Part shown: in pieces, positions 26,669 through 34,456 of the stretch
Layout: each line of letters starts with the position of its first letter
Position numbering within the stretch: the first letter of the stretch is position 1
From: Imperialibacter sp963977595
Lineage (GTDB): Bacteria; Bacteroidota; Bacteroidia; Cytophagales; Cyclobacteriaceae
Assembly: GCF_048007035.1 (NCBI RefSeq)
Contig: NZ_CP180355.1
Span: 992,001-1,056,000, forward strand
Direction: 5' to 3'
DNA length: 64,000 nt
Translations under genes and position numbers: made by a program
The notes under the pieces: model-generated
Seen by the model: only the letters and a program-made list of their open reading frames with translations
Databases searched by the model: none
What the model was told of the DNA's origin: nothing

Positions 26669-27583
26669 ATGGATAACTCACGCAGATCCTTTATCAAAAA
26701 AAGTGCGCTGGCAGGCACTTTGGCCTTCGCTGGCAGTTCCTTGCTTTCCGAATCGCTGTTCGCCGCCAAAGGCAAACAACTTACCGGCCTTCAGCTCTAC
26801 TCAGTGAGAGATGACATGAAGAAAGACCCTATGGCTACGCTGAAGGCGCTGGCTGACATGGGCTATAAGCACGTGGAGCATGCCAACTACATCGACCGCA
26901 AATTTTATGGCTGGTCGGCCAAAGAGTTCAAGAAAATACTTGACGACCTGGGTATGAAAATGCCTAGTGGCCACACTGTGATGCGCAGCGAGCACTGGAA
27001 CGACAGCAAGAAAGACTTTACCGATGCCTGGAAAGCTACCATTGACGACGCAGCCACCGTTGGTCAGATGTATGTCATCAGTCCGTCGATGACGCAGGGC
27101 CAGCGCAAGGAATATGATCAGCTGATGCTGCTGATGGAGCGCTTCAATAAAAGTGGTGAGCTTTGCAAAAAGTCTGGAATGATGTTCGGCTACCACAACC
27201 ACGACTTTGAGTTCAACGAAAGCCTGAACGGGCAGCTGCTTTATGACATCATCATGAAAAACGCAGACCCTAACCTGGTGATGCAACAGCTGGATATCGG
27301 CAACTTGTACAACGGCGGGGCCACGGCGCTGGAGATCACCAAAAAGTGGCCGGGGCGCTTTGCTTCCATGCATGTGAAGGATGAGATTCTAAGCAAAGAA
27401 GGCCATGAAAAATACGAAAGCTGTGTGCTTGGAAAAGGCATTGTGCCGGTAAAAGAGGTGATTGACCTTGGCAAAAAAGACGGCACCATCCATTTCATCA
27501 TCGAGCAGGAAAGCTATCAGGGCATGGCTCCGCTCGCCAGCATGAAAGAAGACCTGGCGATCATGAAGAAGTGGGGGTATTAG
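26669..27583 (+). CDS. Tat-exported sugar phosphate isomerase/epimerase-like TIM barrel (copy 2)
   Basis: The 304-residue protein has a Tat signal (NSRRSFIKKSALAGTLAF) without a lipobox Cys, so it is likely free in the periplasm. The barrel motifs match those of copy 1: LTGLQLYSVRDDMK, MFGYHNHDFEF, VMQQLDIGNLY, FASMHVKDEI and HFIIEQESY. The two genes look like an old duplication with separate signals. The linked oxidoreductase of the Gfo/Idh/MocA family suggests an exported pathway for oxidised sugars; this is inference. Confidence 0.92.
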   Translation: MDNSRRSFIKKSALAGTLAFAGSSLLSESLFAAKGKQLTGLQLYSVRDDMKKDPMATLKALADMGYKHVEHANYIDRKFYGWSAKEFKKILDDLGMKMPSGHTVMRSEHWNDSKKDFTDAWKATIDDAATVGQMYVISPSMTQGQRKEYDQLMLLMERFNKSGELCKKSGMMFGYHNHDFEFNESLNGQLLYDIIMKNADPNLVMQQLDIGNLYNGGATALEITKKWPGRFASMHVKDEILSKEGHEKYESCVLGKGIVPVKEVIDLGKKDGTIHFIIEQESYQGMAPLASMKEDLAIMKKWGY

Positions 27584-27616
27584 AAGAGGAGTTGAGAACT
27601 GAGTATTTGAAGATTT

Positions 27617-27644
27617 GAAAAAAGGCGCCGACTGGCGCCTTTTC
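27617..27644. terminator. Bidirectional terminator between convergent genes
   Basis: GAAAAAAGGCGCC, the loop GACT and GGCGCCTTTTC form a G+C-rich stem flanked by A and T runs. It can end the isomerase gene on the plus strand and the BlaR1-like gene on the minus strand. Confidence 0.88.
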
Positions 27645-27663
27645 TTGTTGTGGGCTGTGGCTG

Positions 27664-29460
27664 TTACTCGTCTTCATAAAATTCGTAATCATAGTCGATC
27701 GTAAACTCCAGCTCTTTGTAAAGATTGTAGATTTCCGTTCTGGTTCGTAGGCCCTCGTCGGTATAGAAATGCTCCCTGTAGTTGTACATATTCTCTTTAA
27801 TGTAGTACTCTGTTCGTGTGAGTAAACCACCTTCGTAGGCGAACTGATAAACTCTGTCGGAGTAAGTTACCCGGGAAAGATTGTTATTCTCATAGACATA
27901 CACGACGCCATCACCTTTTTCAACTACCCCATTCTTTCCGAAAATCTCTTCAGCTGCCTCATCAGGAATATAAGAAGCCAAATACCTGGTAACCTTGCCA
28001 TCGTTATATTCAAATTCCTCCTCATATCCTTTAAACAGCCTATGCGGTGCTTCCTTATTATTGTAGAAAACGTGATTATTCGCCATAGCATCTTCATTGA
28101 GACCAGTCTCCGTGGTGAAAATTTTGACAGGCAGGTCAAACTGCCCCCTCTCCACAGACACATTATAAGTAAATATCTCAGAGTGTGTCTTCATCTTAGG
28201 GTGGCCATTTTTCACATAGTCCCAATACTTAGCAGGCCAGTCGTTTCCATACAAAATATTGTTTTCGGCATTACCCAATTCTAACCCATCCATAACCAAA
28301 GGCACATTGATAGGATCCGGCGCCGACCAGAACTCACGTCGAAAGGGATTCTTGTAGTTGTAGGGATACGTCATGTGCTGGTCTACCCTGTCGATGGTGC
28401 CGTTAGGGTGATAGTAGGCAACGGCTATCACCCGGTCGTCTTTGTCCTGAGTATCGGTTTGGTGGCTGGTGAAGCGGGTGGTGACGGTTTTGATATTCTC
28501 CATCGCTTTCACCGGGTCTGCGCTTCTTCTGCCCTCCCATGGCTCCACACAGGCGATCAGCAAGAAAGCCAGTGAATAAAACAAGCTTGTCCAGACCAAA
28601 CCACGATAGAACTTGTGCTTCCTGAAAGTATGAAGGCTTTCGATCCTTCTTTTTACACTTTTGGCACTAAAGAAATTACTCACCCTTTCATAGTAAAGCG
28701 TACTCGACAAGTCGATGAGCATGTGAGAATATGCCTTCCTGTCCACATGGTTCATCATCGCCTCATCCGCTTCGTATTCTGTATTAAGTCGGATTTGGCT
28801 TTTTATTAGCCAGCCTATAGGGTTAAGCCAAAACACTGCTGTGTAGACTTCGGAAAGCAGAAGATCGAGGCTGTGCCACCTTGTGGCATGCACGTGCTCA
28901 TGCCGATAAATAATCGATTCCTTCGAGGTATTGAGAAGGCTCTTGCCAATGAAAACAAGTTGAAAAAATGAAGCACCGGTAAAGGCCTCCTTGTCGACAA
29001 TAAAAAAAGTAGAAAACTCACCATCAACCTTTTCCGATGATTTCATTAGCCGGTAAACGCCGCACATACTTATGCCGATTCTTACCAGGAAAAACGTCAC
29101 ACCAATCAAATAAGCGAACAAGAGGATATCTCCTGTTTCTACACTGCTCACCTGTTCCACGGGAAGCGCCGCCGCAGTTATTTCAGGTACCTCTTTCATT
29201 GAGGTGGTGCTCACCGAAGAGGCAACCGACGACGGTGTGGCAATAAACGATGCGGGTTTAGGCTCTTCATGAAAAGGCACCGTTAAAGGAGAAGACAAGT
29301 GGAGGCCGGAAAATGGGATGGCTACTGACATCAACAGGCAGCTTAGCAGATAGAGCCTCCTGAACTTTACAGAAGTGCTCTTCGACAAGATCAAAAAGCC
29401 AAAGTAGAGGATGGCACTAGCCCCGCTTACTTCGAGTAGATAGATGAAAAAGCTATTCAT
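27664..29460 (-). CDS. BlaR1/MecR1-type M56 membrane metallopeptidase
   Basis: The 598-residue protein has membrane helices at about 5-25, 35-55 and 110-130, then the M56 zinc protease motif HEHVHATRWHSLD with the downstream Glu region EYEADEAM, and a further helix near residue 285. The C-terminal 300 residues are extracytoplasmic but do not look like a penicillin-binding domain. They end in strand repeats with tyrosines (YQFAYEGGLLTRTEYYI). It probably senses another signal and cleaves the BlaI-like repressor encoded just upstream. Start overlaps the blaI stop by eight bases. Confidence 0.9.
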   Translation of the reverse strand: MNSFFIYLLEVSGASAILYFGFLILSKSTSVKFRRLYLLSCLLMSVAIPFSGLHLSSPLTVPFHEEPKPASFIATPSSVASSVSTTSMKEVPEITAAALPVEQVSSVETGDILLFAYLIGVTFFLVRIGISMCGVYRLMKSSEKVDGEFSTFFIVDKEAFTGASFFQLVFIGKSLLNTSKESIIYRHEHVHATRWHSLDLLLSEVYTAVFWLNPIGWLIKSQIRLNTEYEADEAMMNHVDRKAYSHMLIDLSSTLYYERVSNFFSAKSVKRRIESLHTFRKHKFYRGLVWTSLFYSLAFLLIACVEPWEGRRSADPVKAMENIKTVTTRFTSHQTDTQDKDDRVIAVAYYHPNGTIDRVDQHMTYPYNYKNPFRREFWSAPDPINVPLVMDGLELGNAENNILYGNDWPAKYWDYVKNGHPKMKTHSEIFTYNVSVERGQFDLPVKIFTTETGLNEDAMANNHVFYNNKEAPHRLFKGYEEEFEYNDGKVTRYLASYIPDEAAEEIFGKNGVVEKGDGVVYVYENNNLSRVTYSDRVYQFAYEGGLLTRTEYYIKENMYNYREHFYTDEGLRTRTEIYNLYKELEFTIDYDYEFYEDE

Positions 29461-29818
29461 GGTCTTTCTTGTTAATGATGTCTTTTAGTTTTTTTGCTTC
29501 CTCAGCCGAGAGGTCTTTGCTGCTCACGATGAAAGACATGAGGCTTTCGTACGAGCCATCAAAATAGTCGCTCATCATGCCCGAGAAAATACTCCTCCGG
29601 TATTCATTCTTGCTCACCTTAGGATAGTACATGTGGGTTTTTCCGTAGGCCTCATGACCTACCAACCCCTTGCTTTCGAGTATCCTTACCAAAGAAGAAA
29701 TAGTATTATAGGGCGGCTTGGGCTCCGGCATCAGCTCAATAATGTCTTTTACAAACACTTTCTGCTTGCTCCAGATAATGTGCATGACAGGCTCCTCTGC
29801 CCTGGTTAGTCGTTCCAT
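29453..29818 (-). CDS. BlaI/MecI family repressor
   Basis: The 121-residue protein has the Penicillinase_R winged helix: LTRAEEPVMHIIWSKQKVFV, then PPYNTISSLVRILESKGLVGH and the wing with AYGKTHMYYPKV. The helical tail dimerises. In the family, the repressor binds dyads and is cut by the partner M56 protease. Two dyad sequences lie in the 50 bases upstream of its start, and blaR1-like translation is coupled to it. Confidence 0.95.
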   Translation of the reverse strand: MERLTRAEEPVMHIIWSKQKVFVKDIIELMPEPKPPYNTISSLVRILESKGLVGHEAYGKTHMYYPKVSKNEYRRSIFSGMMSDYFDGSYESLMSFIVSSKDLSAEEAKKLKDIINKKDHE

Positions 29819-29832
29819 GAAATGAATATATA

Positions 29833-29868
29833 ACTAAATTTTAAGTTATACAACTGATTAATCAGTTT
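29833..29868. promoter_or_regulatory. Two candidate BlaI operator dyads
   Basis: AACTGATTAATCAGTT (29853-29868) is a perfect 16-base palindrome. AACTAAATTTTAAGTT (29833-29848) is an imperfect dyad with the same AACT/AGTT half-sites. Their centres are exactly 20 bases apart, close to two helical turns, and both lie between 15 and 50 bases upstream of the repressor start. This fits autoregulation. Confidence 0.6.
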
Positions 29869-29953
29869 TTATTTCATTTGCATTATCTTTTTGGGAAATA
29901 ATTACTATGTAATACATCTATATTGTAAATTGATCAAGATAACTAAGAATGGA

Positions 29954-30430
29954 ATGTTCAAGAAGGTGAATTTCGAATTTCCTACCAGGGAGCCTTTCAT
30001 ATACCTATGGATTCTGCTGATGTTATTCTCATGCAGCGATGAAAGGCCCTCTCCTGAAAGGTCTGCTTTGGTTCAAGCACCTTTTGTCGGCACCTGGGAA
30101 GTTGTGTCGGCACAGGAAGATGCGGTAACGGCGGCTGGCTGGGAGGGGCTGGAGATTGCCTTCGAGCAATTAAAAAAAGACAGCGGCAGCTTCTTCTTCC
30201 CCGACACCCCTGTTGATTCCATTTGGCCGCCAGTGGGTGGGTGGAAACACATCGACGAAAACGTTTTCACAATGAGGGATTCCGTTGGGGTTTACTTCTT
30301 TTTTAACCAGCAGAGCCAGCTGGTGACCATGTTTCAAATTCCCTACGTCGTAGATCCACCAGAGTGTGAGGCGCCATGCTCATTTGATGTTGCCGGAAAC
30401 TGGCGGTTTATTTTCGACCCTGTTCCGTAA
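29954..30430 (+). CDS. Small lipoprotein, lipocalin-like, unknown function
   Basis: The protein has about 158 residues from ATG 29954. The N-terminus has a hydrophobic stretch with lipobox-like LMLFSCSD. The mature part opens with VGTWEVVSAQED, which resembles lipocalin-like Bacteroidota lipoproteins, and has four Cys including a CEAPC pair near the end. The 3' end overlaps the convergent FkbM-like gene by 23 bases. Earlier in-frame starts would put the signal too far inside. Confidence 0.65.
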   Translation: MFKKVNFEFPTREPFIYLWILLMLFSCSDERPSPERSALVQAPFVGTWEVVSAQEDAVTAAGWEGLEIAFEQLKKDSGSFFFPDTPVDSIWPPVGGWKHIDENVFTMRDSVGVYFFFNQQSQLVTMFQIPYVVDPPECEAPCSFDVAGNWRFIFDPVP

Positions 30431-31256
30431 AATCAAACCCCACATCTGGTTTCCTTCTGTCGTTCGGGAAATCCAGGTCTTTTACGGGATAGGTAAGAAC
30501 CTCAGCCGACTCGGGTTGGTATCCGCTGTCCTTCTTCGCAATGGTTAGCTCAATGGAATTCAGAAAGCCAAAGCTGTTGACGCTGTCGTAGTTGTTGCCA
30601 TGCACATGCTGCACATAATGGGTGGCCCTGGTGGCTTTCAGGAACGGCACGATAGCATCTATGTTCTCTTCTACATTATGAAACTCTATCAGGAGGAGCT
30701 CTATTCTATCAAGCTTGTCGATAATGGTGTCGAGCAGCTCGTATTCGGTTCCTTCCACATCGAGCTTCACCCCATAGCCGCTGCTGTGTTCCAAAAGCGC
30801 TCCAAACGACTGCACCCCCGAGTTACTTTCAAGCCCAATGTGCTTTTTGACAAACTGCAGGTTGCCAGAAAATATCTGCTTCATGCGAAGCATCATCGAT
30901 ATTTTGCCCCACGACTGAGCAGGCGTATCCTGCACACCCAGAAACCTGAAGGGGTACAAGGCGATCTTGCCAAAGTTTTTAAGCACCCAGTAAAGCATGG
31001 TGCTGTTGAACCCTGATGTTCTGTCGAAGGCAACGATAGGTAAATCAGGTCGGCGTTCTTTCAGTTCGATCTCAAACGACCAATCGTAAGATAACCCGCA
31101 AGAGATAAAATGGCGGCAATTGGCCAAACTTTGAGATGAAAAAACGTAGCCTCCGTCGTAATTTCTGCCCACTCGTATCAGATCCGCCGGAGCAACAGGA
31201 CGCAACAATTCCAAAATTCCCAGGGTTTCTTCCCGCATATCTACTTTCTCTTTCAT
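30408..31256 (-). CDS. FkbM family methyltransferase
   Basis: The protein has 282 residues from ATG 31256. The FkbM-type SAM methyltransferase fold is shown by DGGYVFSS, the acidic strand IVAFDRTSG, and the diagnostic YGVKLDVEGTEYELLDTI followed by IELLLIEFHNVEE. Family members methylate sugar hydroxyl groups of glycans, antibiotics or lipids. The in-frame ATG at 31289 would add 11 residues without homology features. It lies between a lipoprotein gene and a mannanase gene; a glycan substrate is plausible. Confidence 0.85.
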   Translation of the reverse strand: MKEKVDMREETLGILELLRPVAPADLIRVGRNYDGGYVFSSQSLANCRHFISCGLSYDWSFEIELKERRPDLPIVAFDRTSGFNSTMLYWVLKNFGKIALYPFRFLGVQDTPAQSWGKISMMLRMKQIFSGNLQFVKKHIGLESNSGVQSFGALLEHSSGYGVKLDVEGTEYELLDTIIDKLDRIELLLIEFHNVEENIDAIVPFLKATRATHYVQHVHGNNYDSVNSFGFLNSIELTIAKKDSGYQPESAEVLTYPVKDLDFPNDRRKPDVGFDFTEQGRK

Positions 31257-31327
31257 CTTCAATGGCTGCTGGCGCAAAACAAAATGCAAATATGCGGGTA
31301 TTATTCAGTTTTCTGCTAAAAATTCAC

Positions 31328-32464
31328 TCAGCGTTTCTTCTTCTTGTAGATATTATTCAGGTCGTTTTCAAACAGCGTATACGGGTCCTCATAAAACTTC
31401 ATGAAGTCGGGCACACTTACCTGCCCCGGATAAGGCGCATAGTAGTGCGTGGGGCTGCGGATGTCGTTGCGCCACACCAGCACGTAAGCCAGCCGCATCT
31501 TGTGCATCCGCATGGTCTTGAGCAGCGTCTCTGTCCACCACGTTTCGTTGGGAATCGACTCCAGACCTGTTTCGGTAAAAGCAGCCAGCTTACCGGACTT
31601 TCGGGCATAATCCGACACGATCTTTAGTTTCAGGGCAGCCGTGTCAATCGCATAGCGGTTGCGGCCCATGTCGCCATAGTTGTCCATGCCCACCATGTCC
31701 ACCCATTCGTCGCCGGGGTAGCGGGCGAGGTATTTTTCTTCGGTAAGGAACTGATTGTCGGGCGAGAAGGCGTAGATGAAATTGTGTACATCCAGCTCGT
31801 CACGCAGGTAGCCCACCGTAAATTGCCACAAGGCGATGAACTCCTCCCGGGTGCAATGCGAAGCGCCCCACCAAAACCAGCCACCGTCAAACTCGTGATA
31901 GGGCCGGAAAATAACAGGTACGAGCTCTCCGTTGGCCCCTTTGATGCTATGAGCCCAATCAGCTATCCCTTTCAGTATCTCCTTGTATTGCTCGTGTGCC
32001 TGCCCGCCCGGAATGATATAACTCACGGCAGGCAGCGACACGGTGTCCCGCCAGTAGAAGCCTCCGCCCGACACGGGGTTCGAAAAGTGCCACGCAATGG
32101 TCGTAACTCCTCCCCTGTTGTAGGTATCCACCACATTCTTTCTGAGGCGCTCCTTAGCTTGCGCTATTTGCTCTGGTGAACGGCCTGAGAAGCCGCTGAA
32201 ATCTACCCCAACCATGGCGGGATGGGAACCGGTCACCGATTTCACATCAGAGCGGTCTTCGTCGCCAGCCCAGCCATGCCCGTACTCGGTGGCGTGTTGG
32301 TGAGCAAACAGTGTATGTTTTTTGGAAAGCTTCCGAAGGCTTTTGTAGAGCTTCTGCGTTTCCCGAGTGGCATTGCTGTCAATGGGTTTGTTCTTTTGAG
32401 CCAAAGCAGTTGACACAAAAAAACCAATGAAGCCAAAGATGAGAAGAATCCGTTTCGTCGTCAT
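31328..32464 (-). CDS. Secreted GH26 beta-mannanase-like glycoside hydrolase
   Basis: The 378-residue protein has a signal peptide ending in STALAQ. The GH26 TIM barrel carries the acid/base Glu in RPYHEFDGGWFWWG and the nucleophile Glu in AAFTETGLES. Other family sequences are TLFAHQHATEYGHGW near the start and GVTTIAWHFSNPVSGG. These enzymes cut beta-1,4-mannan or related glucans outside the cell or in the periplasm. A GH26 gene near FkbM and six-hairpin glycosidase genes suggests plant or algal polysaccharide use. Confidence 0.95.
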   Translation of the reverse strand: MTTKRILLIFGFIGFFVSTALAQKNKPIDSNATRETQKLYKSLRKLSKKHTLFAHQHATEYGHGWAGDEDRSDVKSVTGSHPAMVGVDFSGFSGRSPEQIAQAKERLRKNVVDTYNRGGVTTIAWHFSNPVSGGGFYWRDTVSLPAVSYIIPGGQAHEQYKEILKGIADWAHSIKGANGELVPVIFRPYHEFDGGWFWWGASHCTREEFIALWQFTVGYLRDELDVHNFIYAFSPDNQFLTEEKYLARYPGDEWVDMVGMDNYGDMGRNRYAIDTAALKLKIVSDYARKSGKLAAFTETGLESIPNETWWTETLLKTMRMHKMRLAYVLVWRNDIRSPTHYYAPYPGQVSVPDFMKFYEDPYTLFENDLNNIYKKKKR

Positions 32465-32668
32465 GGGGGTGCGTTTAGGTGCTAATCAGTCCCAAAAATA
32501 CCGCCCTATTCAAAAGGTATCAACTGATTGGTGGCCAATGGTAGACGTCGTTCGTACCAAAATAAGGGGTGAAATCGCTCAGCAAACAGCAGCCAGCAAA
32601 ATCAACTATTGGAACCTCCCACGGAGTTTCACCTATTGCAGTTACAAAATGCTTTAGCTTTCATTCAA

Positions 32669-33052
32669 CTACACTTCTGCCTGATGTAATTGGATCAAAT
32701 TGCCGCAGGTATCCTCGAACACTGCCTGCGTGCCCCATTCGGTTTTTTTAGGTGCGCTTCTGAAAACGACACCTTTTTCCTTAAGCCTTTGGTAGTCCGC
32801 ATTGATGTCTTTGGTTCCAAAAACAATGGTCGGCAACCCAGCTTCATATACAGCTTTTTGGAAGGTGTCGGCTCCCAGGTTCTGGTTAGGTTCCAGGAGC
32901 AGCGACGTGCCATCTGGCTCATCAGGCCCCGCAACAATCGCCAGCTGCATTTCCGGCATGTACATTTTTTCCACAAAACCCAGCACCTCGGTATAGAACT
33001 TAAATGCAGCAATGGGGTCGTTTACAAAGATACTTGTTAGTGCTATTTTCAT
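32669..33052 (-). CDS. VOC (glyoxalase/bleomycin resistance) family protein
   Basis: The 127-residue protein has the two beta-alpha-beta-beta-beta modules of the VOC fold: IFVNDPIAAFKFYTEVLGF in the first and VFEDTCGNLIQLHQ in the second, with a metal-ligand-type Glu/His pattern. Members range from glyoxalases to resistance proteins. It starts 12 bases after the stop of the DUF4199 gene, so these are co-transcribed. Confidence 0.93.
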   Translation of the reverse strand: MKIALTSIFVNDPIAAFKFYTEVLGFVEKMYMPEMQLAIVAGPDEPDGTSLLLEPNQNLGADTFQKAVYEAGLPTIVFGTKDINADYQRLKEKGVVFRSAPKKTEWGTQAVFEDTCGNLIQLHQAEV

Positions 33053-33063
33053 TTTCTTCTTGC

Positions 33064-33582
33064 TTAGGATTGCTTTCTTTTCAAGATCAGGGCGCTCACC
33101 AGGGAAATGACAAGACCAATAGGAAACACCTCCGAAAAAGTAATAAGCACAACTGCAACGGGGTTTTGGTACATCTCCGCAAAAGTGGCCATTTCAGTAG
33201 CCTTGGCAGCCAGTTCCTGTTCGTTAGCACCACCAATTTTCGCCATATACATCACATGCTGGCTGTATTTATCCAGATAATCGGGCATGAACAAATAATA
33301 GTCAAAAAGCCACACCACCACATACATCGTTGCGGCGATGAGGCTAATATAAAGCCCTGTTAAAAATGCTTTGCCAAAACCGATAACGCCTCCATTCTGC
33401 TTGTCCCTGAATGTTTTGATACCCACAAAGATGAAGGAGAAGGCGGCGATCATCAGGGCGTAACCGACTACATCGTTGGTCTCAAATTCCGGGTTGGTGT
33501 AACACTTATTGGCCATAAACAGCATCATGCCAGTGATGATGACGCCGGAAATAAGGCCGAAAACAAGAACTATCTTTTTCAT
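33064..33582 (-). CDS. DUF4199 family integral membrane protein
   Basis: The 172-residue protein from ATG 33582 has four membrane helices and the DUF4199 pattern: KKIVLVFGLISGVIITGMM, a second helix pair with YALMIAAFSFIFVGIKTFRD, and a long third loop ending in the TFSEVFPIGLVISLVSALIL helix. The family is confined mainly to Bacteroidota and has no known role. The upstream LuxR-type gene on the same strand may control it. Confidence 0.92.
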   Translation of the reverse strand: MKKIVLVFGLISGVIITGMMLFMANKCYTNPEFETNDVVGYALMIAAFSFIFVGIKTFRDKQNGGVIGFGKAFLTGLYISLIAATMYVVVWLFDYYLFMPDYLDKYSQHVMYMAKIGGANEQELAAKATEMATFAEMYQNPVAVVLITFSEVFPIGLVISLVSALILKRKQS

Positions 33583-33691
33583 CGTCGTGATTGTTTTTTT
33601 TGTTGGATGCTGGCAAAGATGCAGGATGGAGCCTGTCAATTAATCACACTTTCGGGTGATTTTGACTCATTCACCCAAAAGGATGAGACCA

Positions 33692-34150
33692 TCAAGCCAC
33701 AATTCCCAGCTTTCTTGCTTTGTCGACAGCCTGTGTTCTGCGGCCCACCTCAAGTTTCTCAAACAGGTTTTTTAAGTGTGTCTTCACCGTGTTCAACGAC
33801 ACAAAAAGCTGATCAGCAATTTCCTGGTTACTCTTGCCAGCCGCCATCAGCTGCAGCACTTCGAGCTCCCTTTGGCTAATGCCCGTTTCCTTCAATGCTT
33901 CTTCGTTGGCAAGAAAATGCGCTGAATCAACAAGCACAGCTTTCTCTACTATTACCGTTTTAGGCTTCGTGAGCTTGAGTGCCAGCCAGATACCAAGGCC
34001 TGTGAAAAGAAGAGCAAGGCCACCTGCATAAATGGCGAAAGCATTATGGATAATGAGAAAGCGTAATTCCAGCCACCGGAGCACAATGAGAAACAAAGCC
34101 ATAGAAAGGCCATAAGTGAGGAAGTGTCTGTATTTGGAAACCGATGTCAA
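33692..34150 (-). CDS. Membrane-bound LuxR-type HTH regulator
   Basis: The 152-residue protein has two N-terminal membrane helices (about 10-30 and 38-60) and a C-terminal LuxR/GerE HTH (about 88-150): ISQRELEVLQLMAAGKSNQE, IADQLFVSLNTVKTHLKNLF and EKLEVGRRTQAVDKAR. There is no receiver domain. Such small proteins are common next to DUF4199 and VOC genes in Bacteroidota. The likely start is TTG at 34150; the next in-frame Met lies inside the first helix. Confidence 0.85.
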   Translation of the reverse strand: MTSVSKYRHFLTYGLSMALFLIVLRWLELRFLIIHNAFAIYAGGLALLFTGLGIWLALKLTKPKTVIVEKAVLVDSAHFLANEEALKETGISQRELEVLQLMAAGKSNQEIADQLFVSLNTVKTHLKNLFEKLEVGRRTQAVDKARKLGIVA

Positions 34151-34212
34151 ACTTGTGCTTTGCAGTTGTTGAGTTCAAATATAAAAATAGCCATAAAATA
34201 AAGTTTAAGTAC

Positions 34213-34398
34213 AGCCAGATAGGAGGACAAACGCATTTAAAACTATTTAACTTTGAAATTCTTCTTTTTTACCCTAACCCTAAAGGGAAAGAAGAATTTC
34301 AAAGCTGTTTCACCCTTAAGGGCCGGGGTAGAAAAACAGCTTTGAAAATAATTTATCCAATTTGTTTTAAATGCGTTTGCCCTGAGCCAGATAGGAGG
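34213..34398. mobile_element. MITE-like insertion with 14-bp direct repeats and terminal inverted repeats
   Basis: AGCCAGATAGGAGG occurs exactly at 34213-34226 and again at 34385-34398, as expected of a target duplication or element ends. Just inside are perfect 16-base inverted repeats, CAAACGCATTTAAAAC (34228-34243) and its complement (34364-34379). The 120-base interior has no gene but holds further perfect palindromes. The size and layout fit a non-autonomous element. The recombinase that would move it is not in the window. Confidence 0.7.
34251..34346. repeat. Mutually exclusive hairpins inside the MITE-like element
   Basis: A perfect 17-base inverted repeat joins 34251-34267 to 34288-34304. 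A second, 13-base inverted repeat joins 34298-34310 to 34334-34346. The two share the arm around 34298-34304, so only one stem can form fully at a time. Loops contain ACCCTAACCCTAAAGGG and the palindrome CCCTTAAGGG. Confidence 0.75.
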
Positions 34399-34456
34399 CA
34401 CCTTAAGGGTAATGGTTAAATAAGCCGTCCATAAAGAGTAGAAACCAAACCGAAAC

